Assembly (NCBI RefSeq): GCF_903819435.1
Contig: NZ_CAIJDP010000086.1
Coordinates: 1-64,000, forward strand
Direction: 5' to 3'
DNA length: 64,000 nucleotides
Source: Flavobacterium salmonis
GTDB taxonomy: Bacteria; Bacteroidota; Bacteroidia; Flavobacteriales; Flavobacteriaceae
Positions 25,801 through 35,061 of this stretch are shown piece after piece. Position numbers and translations under genes: made by a program. Within the stretch, counting starts at the first letter, position 1, and every line of letters starts with the position of its first letter. The notes under the pieces are model-generated. The model saw nothing but the letters and a program-made list of their open reading frames with translations. It searched no databases and had not been told where the DNA came from.

Positions 25801-26490
25801 ATGGATAAACTTGTGCGGTCAATAAAGTTTCCAATGTTTTTTGATCCTGAAAAACTTAAAAAAGATGTTTATAAAATCATCGATAAAAACTGGATAAATC
25901 ATTATAATACAAATGATTATTCCGGAAAATGGACTTCGATTGCCTTAATGTCGCAAAACGGAAAATCGAATTCTATTTTTGCACTGCCAAATGGTGAGGA
26001 TAAACTCGTTGCTACCGAAATTCTGGATTCCTGTACTTATTTTGAAGAAATATTAAATAGCTTTTTATTCGAAAAAACGGCTGTTCGCTTGCTGAAATTA
26101 GATGTTGGTGCAACAGTCAAACCTCATCGTGACAATTGTCTTGGATATGAGGACGGCTGTTTCAGATTGCATATTCCTATCATTACAAATAGTGACGTTG
26201 AATTTGTTTTGGATGGTAATCGACTGATTATGAATGAAGGCGAATGCTGGTATATTGATGCAAACTTTATTCATTCGGTAGCTAACCGAGGGTCTGAAGA
26301 TCGTATTCATTTAGTTATTGACGGACTTCGCAATGAATGGACTGATCGTTTATTTTTTAAGGAAGCCGATCAAAATGATTTTGTACGGTCTGCTACAAAA
26401 ATTTCCGAAAAGGAAAAACAACTTATGATTGCAGAACTGAAACGAATGAACCCGCCAAATTTAGATGCTATTTTGAACGATTTGGAGTAA
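25801..26490 (+). CDS. Aspartyl/asparaginyl beta-hydroxylase family dioxygenase
   Basis: A 229-residue 2-oxoglutarate/Fe(II) oxygenase of the Asp/Asn hydroxylase family. The iron site reads His109 and Asp111 (KPHRDNCLGYEDG) with His158 (YIDANFIHSVANRG), and a nearby arginine (SEDRIHLVID) fits the 2-oxoglutarate carboxylate. The family hydroxylates side chains of proteins or of free or carrier-bound amino acids; the substrate is unknown. The C-terminal tail (ELKRMNPPNLDAILNDLE) is helical. It is 3 bases after the HEAGH gene, and its stop is 6 bases from the stop of the convergent carbamoyltransferase. Confidence 0.88.
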   Translation: MDKLVRSIKFPMFFDPEKLKKDVYKIIDKNWINHYNTNDYSGKWTSIALMSQNGKSNSIFALPNGEDKLVATEILDSCTYFEEILNSFLFEKTAVRLLKLDVGATVKPHRDNCLGYEDGCFRLHIPIITNSDVEFVLDGNRLIMNEGECWYIDANFIHSVANRGSEDRIHLVIDGLRNEWTDRLFFKEADQNDFVRSATKISEKEKQLMIAELKRMNPPNLDAILNDLE

Positions 26491-26496
26491 ATTAAA

Positions 26497-28197
26497 TCAC
26501 TTTTCTAAAACATAATTTTCTAAAACCAAAATATCCAAAGCTGTCATTTCAAATAAATCAATTGCTTCTTGTGGGGTTTCAACAATCGGCATCCCTTTTT
26601 TGTTCAGGCTTGTATTCAGTAAGACTGCGATTCCGCTTTGTGCATAAAATGCCGTAAGCAATTTTACAAACTTCGGATTCCAGCTTTCTTCAACAGTCTG
26701 TACGCGTGCTGAACCATCCCGATGCGTTACGTTTTTGAGCTTTTCTAAATATTCCGGTTTTGTTTTATCTACTAAAATCATATAAGGACTATTTCTTCCC
26801 TGCACAAAATATTTGTCTGCTTTTTCTTTTAAAACTGCCGGTGCAAACGGACGAAAATCTTCCCTGAATTTAATATCCAGATTGATATGATCTTTGATTC
26901 CCTCAATTCCGGGATGCGCCAAGATACTTCTTCGTCCCAAAGAACGAGGTCCAAATTCTGCTCCCGACTGAAACCACGCTATTGTTTTTCCCTGATTTAA
27001 TTTTTCGGCACAAAACTTTACGAGCTCATTTTCGTCTAAAAACTTTACAGGATTGTATTTTTTATTTTCAACTTTATGGATCTCTTTTTCGATTTCATTA
27101 CTTGCGTATGCTTTACCAAAACAGGTACTGCCATCGTGAGGTACTTTTTGCATATTTAAATATTCTAACCAACCGTAAAATGCACAGCCCAGTGCCAAAC
27201 CATTATCTGCGGCAGCTGGTTCAAAATATATATTTTCAACTATTTTACTATCCTGCAGTTTGGCATTTGCAACGGCATTAAGCGCAACTCCGCCTGTATA
27301 ACATAAATTTTTGTGAGGAAATTTTTCCAATCGGTTATGAATGCATTTTAAAACGGCTTTTTCTACCTGCTCCTGAGCCCATTTTGCTACATTGGCATAA
27401 TAATCAAAATTACTTTTGAAATACTCATATCCTTTTGACGGATTCGCAAATTGATTTTTCCAGTCTTCATTTATAAACAGGTTGCCAGATCTGAATTCAA
27501 AAGCTTCAAAATTAAAGATTCCCGATTTCCCAAATGGTGCGAGTCCCATTAATTTACCCACATCATCCATATCACCAAAAACATAATGGCTAACCGACGC
27601 ATAAAAACCTCCAATAGAATGCTGGGTGGTAGGCAGCGAAAATAAACTATCTGATTTATATGCCATTACGCTAAAATCCTTCATTAAAGGAGTTAGTTTT
27701 TGTCCGTCGAAATGGTAAAAACTGTCTTTTTCACAAACCATCTGAACTTCATTCAGAATTTCAGGGCTTATAAATTGTTTTTGTTCGGGATGTAATTTTA
27801 GGAATTGGTCAAGCGGACTTCCGCAGCCATCAATAACCATAACCGCACATTCAGAAAAAGAACAGGTTCCAACAGCACTGTAGGCATGAGCCAAATGATG
27901 TGAAATATCAACTATTTTTAAATCCTTTGCTTCTGCAAAAAGTCTTTTACCTTTGTATTGATCACGCTCCGGAATTTCAAAATTAGCACACTGTACTACC
28001 AGGGAAATATCTTTTAATTCAATTCCCTCTGCCTCTAGGCAATACTGAATTGCCAAATTATCATTGCCTCCGTCATGTTTAATACGGCTCAAACGTTCTT
28101 TTTCAATACCGACACAAACACTTCCGTCCTTTAATAAAACTGCTGAACCGTTGTGGGAAAGTCCGGTACCGAGAACATAGATAGGTGAATTCATCAA
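26497..28197 (-). CDS. Carbamoyltransferase (NodU/CmcH/TobZ family)
   Basis: A 566-residue O-carbamoyltransferase with both domains. The N-terminal Kae1-like domain has GLSHNGSAVLLKDG, the iron-binding HHLAH (100-104) and VMVIDGCGSP. The C-terminal YrdC-like part has FGPRSLGRRSILAHP, FRPFAPAVL and LLNTSLNKKGMPIVETP. The enzymes move a carbamoyl group from carbamoyl phosphate through carbamoyl-AMP to a hydroxyl on an antibiotic, Nod factor or sugar. It is convergent with the aspartyl-hydroxylase-like gene (6-base gap), and a hydroxylase next to an O-carbamoylase would make chemical sense. The product is unknown; surface glycan decoration is an equally good reading. Confidence 0.92.
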   Translation of the reverse strand: MMNSPIYVLGTGLSHNGSAVLLKDGSVCVGIEKERLSRIKHDGGNDNLAIQYCLEAEGIELKDISLVVQCANFEIPERDQYKGKRLFAEAKDLKIVDISHHLAHAYSAVGTCSFSECAVMVIDGCGSPLDQFLKLHPEQKQFISPEILNEVQMVCEKDSFYHFDGQKLTPLMKDFSVMAYKSDSLFSLPTTQHSIGGFYASVSHYVFGDMDDVGKLMGLAPFGKSGIFNFEAFEFRSGNLFINEDWKNQFANPSKGYEYFKSNFDYYANVAKWAQEQVEKAVLKCIHNRLEKFPHKNLCYTGGVALNAVANAKLQDSKIVENIYFEPAAADNGLALGCAFYGWLEYLNMQKVPHDGSTCFGKAYASNEIEKEIHKVENKKYNPVKFLDENELVKFCAEKLNQGKTIAWFQSGAEFGPRSLGRRSILAHPGIEGIKDHINLDIKFREDFRPFAPAVLKEKADKYFVQGRNSPYMILVDKTKPEYLEKLKNVTHRDGSARVQTVEESWNPKFVKLLTAFYAQSGIAVLLNTSLNKKGMPIVETPQEAIDLFEMTALDILVLENYVLEK

Positions 28198-28237
28198 ATC
28201 AATACTTTATATAGTTATTTTCAAACTACTAAAATAA

Positions 28238-28828
28238 TTAAACTTCGTTATCTATTGAAAGAATAAAGTCAAGTATTCCCTGAATATTTAAAACATAATC
28301 AGGTGTCGTGTTTTGAATGGCACTATTTGGCATAAAAGGCATCTCGGCAGATTCCGGATCCTGAACGATAATGGTTCCTCCTGCATTTTGAATCGCTTTT
28401 AATCCCTGAGTACCATCAGCATTAGAACCGGACAATAAGATTCCTGTTAATTGCTTTTTGTATACCTCAGCAGCCGATTCAAAAGAAACATCAATACTTG
28501 GCCTGCTGTAATTTATTTTTTCAGAAGTATCGAGCGATAAAACATTATTTTTCTCAAATAACAAATGATAGTTGGAAGGCGCAACATAAACACATCCGGG
28601 TAGAAAGGGTTCTTTGTCTTCTACGGCTTTAACATTACTGCTAACTTTTAATGTTATAAGCTCTTCCAGGGTCTGTTCATCTGTACTTCTTCTATGCAGT
28701 ACGATTACCAGAGCATACGATTTTATTACAGGTAATTGAGGTAAAATTTGCATTAAAACACTTAAACTTCCTGCAGACCCACCAATAATTACAACTTTAA
28801 AATCTGGAATTACTTGATCTTTCTCCAT
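28238..28828 (-). CDS. CheB-type methylesterase domain protein
   Basis: A 196-residue protein that is only the CheB catalytic domain with no receiver. The Ser-His-Asp triad is readable: Ser18 in IGGSAGS, His45 in VLHRRST and Asp138 in SGSNADGTQGL. CheB removes methyl groups from glutamates of chemoreceptors. Here it follows a CheR gene with 19 bases of overlap and a multi-receiver kinase, and no chemoreceptor, CheA or CheW is nearby. Paired stand-alone CheB/CheR proteins in such operons may modify the kinase coiled coil instead; this is inference. It is the last gene of the operon 34808-28238. Confidence 0.9.
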   Translation of the reverse strand: MEKDQVIPDFKVVIIGGSAGSLSVLMQILPQLPVIKSYALVIVLHRRSTDEQTLEELITLKVSSNVKAVEDKEPFLPGCVYVAPSNYHLLFEKNNVLSLDTSEKINYSRPSIDVSFESAAEVYKKQLTGILLSGSNADGTQGLKAIQNAGGTIIVQDPESAEMPFMPNSAIQNTTPDYVLNIQGILDFILSIDNEV

Positions 28829-29619
28829 ATTTTTTCCTTGTCTAATTGTTTGTATTTACCCGGAGAGATTGAATACTTTATGGTTTCTTTTGTTCCCAAA
28901 GCTAAAAAACCTAAAACAGACAAACTTTCATCAAATAAACTGATGGCTCTTTTTTGCAAATCATTATCAAAATAAATTAAAACATTTCTGCAAAAAATTA
29001 AATCGAATTCATTGAATGAGGTATCCGAAACTAAATTATGCTGTGAAAAAACCATTTTTTGAGCTAATTCCTCATTAAATTTTGCAATCCCATAATTTGC
29101 AGTATAATAAATTGAAAAATCTTCTTTACCTCCTGAAACACGGTAATTTTCAGAATACTCTTTCATCATTCTCAATGGAAAAATTCCTTTTTTGGCTGTT
29201 TCCAAAACCTTTGTATTTATATCTGTAGCATAGATTAAGGATTTATTCAAAATTCCAGCTTCTTTTAATAAAATTGCCATTGAATAGGCCTCTTCTCCGG
29301 ATGAACAGCCGGCATGCCATATACGTATAAAAGGTTTTGTTCCTAATAATGGAAGGATTTGATTTCGAATTACAGTATAAAAAAAAGGATCCCGAAACAT
29401 TTCAGTAACGTTTACCGTAATTTCATCAACCATGTGTTTAAAATAGTCCGAATCGTATCTCACCTTTGATAAAAATTCATCAAAATGAGTAAATCCATCC
29501 AATTGATATACTCTGTTTACACGTCTTTTTAAAGATGCTCTTGAATAACTACCAAAGTCAAAACCGTAGTATTCGTATATTTCATTAATAAGGGTTTCCA
29601 GTTCGATATCTTCTATCAT
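28810..29619 (-). CDS. CheR-type protein-glutamate methyltransferase
   Basis: A 269-residue SAM-dependent methyltransferase. The N-terminal helical domain (YYGFDFGSYSRASLKRRVNR) carries the basic receptor-binding face. The catalytic domain has VTEMFRDPFFYTVIRNQILP, the SAM motif IWHAGCSSGEEAYSMAI, YATDINTKVLETAKKG and FDLIFCRNVLIYFD. CheR methylates receptor glutamates with S-adenosylmethionine. It overlaps the CheB gene by 19 bases, and the next upstream gene is a lone receiver 7 bases away, so expression is coupled. The probable target is a coiled-coil protein of this pathway, not a classic chemoreceptor, as none is encoded nearby. Confidence 0.92.
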   Translation of the reverse strand: MIEDIELETLINEIYEYYGFDFGSYSRASLKRRVNRVYQLDGFTHFDEFLSKVRYDSDYFKHMVDEITVNVTEMFRDPFFYTVIRNQILPLLGTKPFIRIWHAGCSSGEEAYSMAILLKEAGILNKSLIYATDINTKVLETAKKGIFPLRMMKEYSENYRVSGGKEDFSIYYTANYGIAKFNEELAQKMVFSQHNLVSDTSFNEFDLIFCRNVLIYFDNDLQKRAISLFDESLSVLGFLALGTKETIKYSISPGKYKQLDKEKIWRKIK

Positions 29620-29626
29620 AACAATT

Positions 29627-29992
29627 TCAAATTTTGCTTAACATTAAAAGCAATTTATCTACATCAACGGGTTTAGAAATATAATCATCAGCGCCAGCTT
29701 GCAAACACTTTTCTTTATCTCCTGTCATTGCCTGAGCTGTTACTGCTATAATAAAAGTTGATTCGTGTGAAGGGATTTTTTTTATCAAAGGAATTGCTTC
29801 ATAACCATCCATTTCGGGCATCATCATATCTATTAGCACTGCATCAATATTCTCGTCAGAGTTCAGCATTTTTAAAGCTTCCTCAGCACTTAAACATGAT
29901 AAACAATCGAATGATTTAGCGCGAAGTGTATTTTCGAGAGCAAAGATATTTCTCAAATCATCGTCTATAATTAAAAGTCGTTTTTTAGTCAT
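29627..29992 (-). CDS. Single-domain response regulator
   Basis: A 121-residue receiver domain only. The acidic pocket is Asp10-Asp12 (LLIIDDDLRN), the phosphoacceptor Asp55 (AVLIDMMMPEMDG), and the conserved lysine Lys107 (YISKPVD). The sequence is strikingly close to the third receiver of the upstream hybrid kinase (shared DLRN/DVRN, MMMPxMDGYE, AVTAxAMTGDxEKC), so one probably arose by duplication of the other. With no output domain, it should pass phosphate or signal to a partner such as the CheR/CheB pair or the kinase. It sits 17 bases after the kinase gene. Confidence 0.93.
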   Translation of the reverse strand: MTKKRLLIIDDDLRNIFALENTLRAKSFDCLSCLSAEEALKMLNSDENIDAVLIDMMMPEMDGYEAIPLIKKIPSHESTFIIAVTAQAMTGDKEKCLQAGADDYISKPVDVDKLLLMLSKI

Positions 29993-30009
29993 TTTTCACC
30001 ACTTTATAA

Positions 30010-33000
30010 TTAAACTTTATCATACAGCCAAACACGCAGCAATGACAGCAACTGATCAATATCAACCGGTTTCGTGATATAATCTGATGCGCCTGCTTTG
30101 ATACATTTTTCACGATCACCCGTCATTGCTTTTGCTGTAACCGCTATTAATGGAAGAGATAAATGCTTAGGATTACTTCTTATTTTTTCTGCCGTTTCAT
30201 AGCCATCCATATTAGGCATCATCATGTCAAGCAAAACAATATCTGTATTTGGATTTTCTTCTAAAACTTTTATGGCTTCATTACCGTCAAAAGCGGTAAT
30301 AACATTCATTTTAAAAACTTCCAAAGCTTTAGTCAGTGAATAAATATTTCGAACGTCATCATCAACCACTAAAACCGTTTTATCAAATAAAATATTATTG
30401 AGCAGATTAAGTTTTTTATAACTCTCTTTTTTACCGCTCTCATTTTTATTTTCTTCAACCAAATGTAAAAAAAGAGAAACTTCGTCCAGCATCCTCTGAT
30501 AAGAATGTGCTGTCTTTACGATAATAGAATCAGCATATTTCTTGATTTTTACTTCTTCTTTTAATGATAAACTTTTTCCTGTAAATACAATTACCGGAAG
30601 ATTTTCTAAACCTGGACTCTTTTTTACACCATCCAAAATTTGATAGGCCTGTTTATCGGGAATTCCCATATCCAAAATCACACAATCGACATTATTTTTA
30701 GTCAAGGATTTTAACCCGTCAGAAACATCACTTTTAATTTCAGAATTGATATTATAGGTTTCTAAAAAATAAGACAGCGCTTTGGCATGCTTTGGATTGT
30801 CCTCTATAATTAAAACCTTTTGAGATTCTTTGCTAATGATGTGTTCAATTCTCATAAAAACATCAGGAATTTTTTCAAACGCAACAGGCTTATCCAGAAA
30901 ATCAACGGCTCCTTTTAATAAGCTTTCCTGTTTTAATTTATGCGATGACATAATATGCACCGGTATATGTTTGGTTTGCAAATTGTTTTTCAATTCTTCC
31001 ATAACTTCCCAACCACTTTTTACAGGCAATTCTATGTCTAGTAAAATACCAACAGGTTTATACATTAAGGCGAAATTCAAAGCATAATCGCCTCGCACTG
31101 AAACAATTCCTTTATAACCGCTTTTGCGTGTAAAGGTAAGCAGTGATTTTGCAAAATTCATATCATCTTCTACTATCAGAATAACTTTATCATTTTCAGA
31201 TATCGAATCCCTGTCATCTTCAATTTCTTCAGGAATAGTAGTGCTTATGTATTTTTTTTTGCTTTCTGTTTCCTCATTATTTTCTTCCTGAATTTGAATT
31301 GGCGGTGTTTTTTCGACTATAACTTTTTTTATTGATGAACCATAAATTGGCAAACATAATGTAAAACTGCTTCCTTCATTTTCCTTGCTATGCAAAATAA
31401 TTTCGCCTTTAAGCAATTTTGCTAATTCTCTACTTATTGACAATCCTAAACCAGTCCCGCCGTATTTACGTTTTGTAGAACCATCTGCCTGTTGAAAAGC
31501 TTCAAAAATTAAAGGCTGCTTATCTAACGGGATTCCGATTCCGGTATCTTTTACAATGAAACAAATAATTTTATCATCATCATCATTTATTTTTATTTCT
31601 AAACTTACAGATCCTTTTTCGGTAAATTTAATAGCGTTTGAAAGCAGATTTTTAAGGATTTGTTCTAAGCGCATTCGATCCGTTTTAATAACAAGAGGTG
31701 CTTCTTTTGAGATTATTTCAAAACCGATATTTTTTTCTTTTGCGACCTGAGTAAATAAACTTGCTAAACTATCGGTTATCTCTTTTGTCGAGACCTCCAA
31801 AAACTCGAGTTCCATTTTTCCTGCTTCAATTTTAGATAAGTCCAGAATTTCATCAATTAGTCCCAACAAACTGTTACCGGAACTCATAATTACTCTTGCG
31901 AACTCAATTTCTTCTTTGTTCATGCTTTTATTGTTGTTTTCAGACAACAATCGGCTTAAAAGTAAAATAGAGTTTAATGGCGTTCGCAGCTCATGAGACA
32001 TATTGGCTAAAAACTCAGATTTATAGCGGGTTGTAAGTTCCAAAGCTTCAGATTTTTTCTGAATTTCAGTGTTCTTTTCCTCTAATAAAACACTGCGTTC
32101 CGAAAGTTCTTCATTAGTCTGTTCCAGTTCTTCCTGCTGAACCCTCAATTCTTCTTCTGAGGCTTGTAATTTTTCGGTTTGAGCTTCTAATTCAGCATTT
32201 ATTGATTCTAATTCCGTGTGTTGCAATTGCAGTTCCTCAGATTGTGCCTGAGTTTCTTCTAACAATTCAAAAACACGTCTACGATTTTGAGTTGATTTTA
32301 AAGCAATGGCAATATTGCTGGAAACAGTTTCTAAAAATTCTAAATCTATATCGCTGTAACCATAAACACTCGCTAACTCAAATGCGCCTTCAATTTTGGT
32401 ATCAATCAAAGGAACTGCTACAATATGTTTGGGTTTTATTTCTCCCAAAGCGTATGTAATCTGAACATCATTTTCGGAAAACGATTTTAATTCCAGAACT
32501 TTTCCTGACACAACACATTGACCAATTAAACCTTGTCCTTTTTTAATATGCGTTCTATTTTTATTAGGCAGATAACTGTAACCTGACGTTGCATACAACT
32601 CATCCCCTTCCATTGCATATATTACCCCGGCACTGCTTTTGGTATATTGGCATAAAAATTCAATAATATCTTTTGACATGTTTTCGAGTTCTTTCTCACC
32701 CAGCATTACATTATTCAGTTTAGCTATCCCCGTTTGCATCCATTCTTTTTGAGATAGCAAACTGAATGAGTGTTTAAGTGAAGTACTCATTGCATTAAGT
32801 GATTCGCCAACACTGCCTAAAGCATCCGCTTTTTTATCGTCTACTTTAACATCATAATTTCCATTTGAAATATTTTGTGCAATAGTACTGATAGCCTCAA
32901 TCCTCTGTGCTGTTTCACTATCTTTTCGTTGCAATTCACTTTGAAGAAAAGACCGTTGGTTATAATCTTTTAAGATCCGAATAAAAAAAGTAATCGCAAT

Positions 33001-33579
33001 TATAAACGAGATTATAAAAGCTGCAATAATTAAAATAAAGCTGTAATTGCCATACTTCTCAGATTTTGCATTTCGTTCTTTCAATAAGGACTGTTCGCTA
33101 TTTTCGATACGCTTAAAATAGCTTCTTATCTCATCCATCATCCTTTTTCCTTCGTTAAGGTCAAAAGTGACTGCATCTTTTTTCAAACGTTTTTTTACAA
33201 CCTGATTATTGAGATATTTCAAAAAAATATCTCGTCGTTCTTTTAATTCTTTTAGGCTTTTCTGCTGCGAAGGATTATCAATTGTTAATTCTTCCAGTCT
33301 GTTAAAAAATGTATTTGATACTTCTTCAGCATTATTATAGTGATCCAGAAATTGCTCGTCACCTGATATTAAATATCCGCGCATACTGGTTTGAGCATCT
33401 GTAATTACAGAAGCTGCTTCGTTTAAATTGTAAATAACTTCCTGAGTATGATTGACCCAATAATTACTTTCTAATAAGTTTCTAATGCTTAAAAAAGAAG
33501 CTATAGAACTAATCATCAATATAATTAATGAGGCAAAAGAACTGATCAGTAAATTTCTTTTAAAGTTATTTTTTTTCAT
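30010..33579 (-). CDS. Hybrid sensor histidine kinase with CHASE3-like, GAF and three receiver domains
   Basis: A 1189-residue membrane kinase. Order: TM1 (about 10-30); periplasmic helical CHASE3-type domain (about 35-175, with MRGYLISGDEQFLDHY); TM2 (about 178-200); HAMP (about 205-270); GAF (about 290-430); a long glutamine/glutamate-rich coiled coil (about 440-515); HisKA with His near 529 in FLANMSHELRTPLNS; HATPase with N, G1 and G2 boxes (ILKNLLSNAIKFT, VKDTGIGIP, GGTGLGLSI); and three receivers (about 805-920, 925-1040, 1065-1185). The last receiver resembles the downstream lone receiver. It should sense a periplasmic or envelope signal and run a phosphorelay. It is 5 bases after the REC-kinase gene. 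Confidence 0.94.
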   Translation of the reverse strand: MKKNNFKRNLLISSFASLIILMISSIASFLSIRNLLESNYWVNHTQEVIYNLNEAASVITDAQTSMRGYLISGDEQFLDHYNNAEEVSNTFFNRLEELTIDNPSQQKSLKELKERRDIFLKYLNNQVVKKRLKKDAVTFDLNEGKRMMDEIRSYFKRIENSEQSLLKERNAKSEKYGNYSFILIIAAFIISFIIAITFFIRILKDYNQRSFLQSELQRKDSETAQRIEAISTIAQNISNGNYDVKVDDKKADALGSVGESLNAMSTSLKHSFSLLSQKEWMQTGIAKLNNVMLGEKELENMSKDIIEFLCQYTKSSAGVIYAMEGDELYATSGYSYLPNKNRTHIKKGQGLIGQCVVSGKVLELKSFSENDVQITYALGEIKPKHIVAVPLIDTKIEGAFELASVYGYSDIDLEFLETVSSNIAIALKSTQNRRRVFELLEETQAQSEELQLQHTELESINAELEAQTEKLQASEEELRVQQEELEQTNEELSERSVLLEEKNTEIQKKSEALELTTRYKSEFLANMSHELRTPLNSILLLSRLLSENNNKSMNKEEIEFARVIMSSGNSLLGLIDEILDLSKIEAGKMELEFLEVSTKEITDSLASLFTQVAKEKNIGFEIISKEAPLVIKTDRMRLEQILKNLLSNAIKFTEKGSVSLEIKINDDDDKIICFIVKDTGIGIPLDKQPLIFEAFQQADGSTKRKYGGTGLGLSISRELAKLLKGEIILHSKENEGSSFTLCLPIYGSSIKKVIVEKTPPIQIQEENNEETESKKKYISTTIPEEIEDDRDSISENDKVILIVEDDMNFAKSLLTFTRKSGYKGIVSVRGDYALNFALMYKPVGILLDIELPVKSGWEVMEELKNNLQTKHIPVHIMSSHKLKQESLLKGAVDFLDKPVAFEKIPDVFMRIEHIISKESQKVLIIEDNPKHAKALSYFLETYNINSEIKSDVSDGLKSLTKNNVDCVILDMGIPDKQAYQILDGVKKSPGLENLPVIVFTGKSLSLKEEVKIKKYADSIIVKTAHSYQRMLDEVSLFLHLVEENKNESGKKESYKKLNLLNNILFDKTVLVVDDDVRNIYSLTKALEVFKMNVITAFDGNEAIKVLEENPNTDIVLLDMMMPNMDGYETAEKIRSNPKHLSLPLIAVTAKAMTGDREKCIKAGASDYITKPVDIDQLLSLLRVWLYDKV

Positions 33580-33584
33580 ATATA

Positions 33585-34808
33585 TTATTTTATTTCCTGA
33601 TATTCTAAGGGTAAAACCATAATAAAACTTGCTCCCTGACCAATCTGACTTTTGGCAGTAATCAAACCGTTATGTTTTTCTATTATTTTTTTTGCAATTG
33701 CGAGTCCAATACCGGTTCCTTCGTAGCTTTGACGGTCATTGAGACTTTGAAAAATGATAAAAATCCTATCCAGATAAATTTCGTCGAAACCAATTCCGTT
33801 GTCTTTGACAATGATGCGGCAATATTTTCCATGAGCTGAAGGTTTTCCTCCGAAATCTTTAGTTGCGATTAATTCAGATGTAATTTCTACAAAAGGATTT
33901 TCTTTATTGTTTGAAAACTTAAGCGCGTTTCCTATCAAATTTTGAAAAACCTGTCGCAATTGACTCGGAATGCTGTCTATAGTTGGAAGCACATTTGTCT
34001 TTATTGTTGCATTCTTACGTTCAATGAGGTAATCAAAATCAGATAACACTTCTTGCAGAACTTCATTTAAATCGGTTTTTTCAGGCTGTACTTTTGATGA
34101 TAATCTCGAATAAGCCAGCAAATCTGTAATTAGAGTCTGCATCCTTTCAGCCGATTTAATAGTACGGTTTACATAATCAACCGCTTTTTCATCTTTAGCC
34201 AGATAAAGGTCTTTGATGATTTTAATAAAAATCTGAATCTTTCTTATAGGTTCATTTAAATCATGTGAAACTACCCATGCAAACTGTTGCAGCTCATGAT
34301 TTTTAAGCTCCAGCTCTTCATTTTTTAAGACTAATTCTTTTGTTCTTTCTGAGATTTTTACTTCAAGATTATCCTGCGCTTCTTTTCGAATCTTGATTTC
34401 TTTTGAAAGCAGGTCTTTCATTTCTTTTAACTGATTCTGCTGTTCGTAAATCTTCAGAAAAGTTTTTACCTTCAAAATCAGCAAATCTGTATCAACCGGC
34501 TTTGTTATATATTCTACCGCTCCGGTTTCGTATCCTTTAAAAATGTATTTTTTTTCAATATTAAGTGCCGAAAGAAAAATAACAGGAATGTCTTTTGTTT
34601 TTTTATTGCCCGAGAGAATTTTTACCACTTCAAAACCATCCAGACCAGGCATCTGAACATCCATGATAATAAGGCAGTAATTTGTTTGTAAAATTTTCTT
34701 TAATGCTTCTTCTCCTGATTCTGCGGTATCTACATCGATATCATGTAATTCTAATGTTTTTTTTAAGGCTATAATATTTGCCCTTATATCGTCTACAATT
34801 AATATCAT
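33585..34808 (-). CDS. Response regulator-histidine kinase fusion
   Basis: A 407-residue soluble protein with a receiver at 1-120 (VDDIRAN, phosphoacceptor Asp50 in LIIMDVQMPGLDG, Lys103 in ITKPVD). A coiled coil follows (about 125-175, ending ELELKNHELQQF). HisKA has His182 in SHDLNEPIRK, and the HATPase shows NLIGNALKFSN, VKDNGIGFD and GTGIGLAIAK. The DLNEP form of the H box is that of phytochrome-like HWE/HisKA kinases. It has no transmembrane segment. It is the promoter-proximal gene of the five-gene operon and is divergent from the stress SDR at 35062, so it may receive phosphate from the hybrid kinase and pass it on. Confidence 0.93.
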   Translation of the reverse strand: MILIVDDIRANIIALKKTLELHDIDVDTAESGEEALKKILQTNYCLIIMDVQMPGLDGFEVVKILSGNKKTKDIPVIFLSALNIEKKYIFKGYETGAVEYITKPVDTDLLILKVKTFLKIYEQQNQLKEMKDLLSKEIKIRKEAQDNLEVKISERTKELVLKNEELELKNHELQQFAWVVSHDLNEPIRKIQIFIKIIKDLYLAKDEKAVDYVNRTIKSAERMQTLITDLLAYSRLSSKVQPEKTDLNEVLQEVLSDFDYLIERKNATIKTNVLPTIDSIPSQLRQVFQNLIGNALKFSNNKENPFVEITSELIATKDFGGKPSAHGKYCRIIVKDNGIGFDEIYLDRIFIIFQSLNDRQSYEGTGIGLAIAKKIIEKHNGLITAKSQIGQGASFIMVLPLEYQEIK

Positions 34809-35061
34809 CTATTTGTGAGCTAAAGCATTATGATTACAGTACATTTTAAAAATTTACTTTATAATTTAAATTTTTATAAACTCTCAAATATATTTAAAAA
34901 AAAATCAACCTTTTGTATTTAGAAATTATATTCCTTACATAATTCCCATGTCTGTTTGTTTATGCAATCAAAGACTTTTTGCGACAATCTTAAATTCTTT
35001 CAAGTCAAACATTACCAAGGATTAGAATTATTTTAGCAGGTAATCTTAAATATTAAGTATC

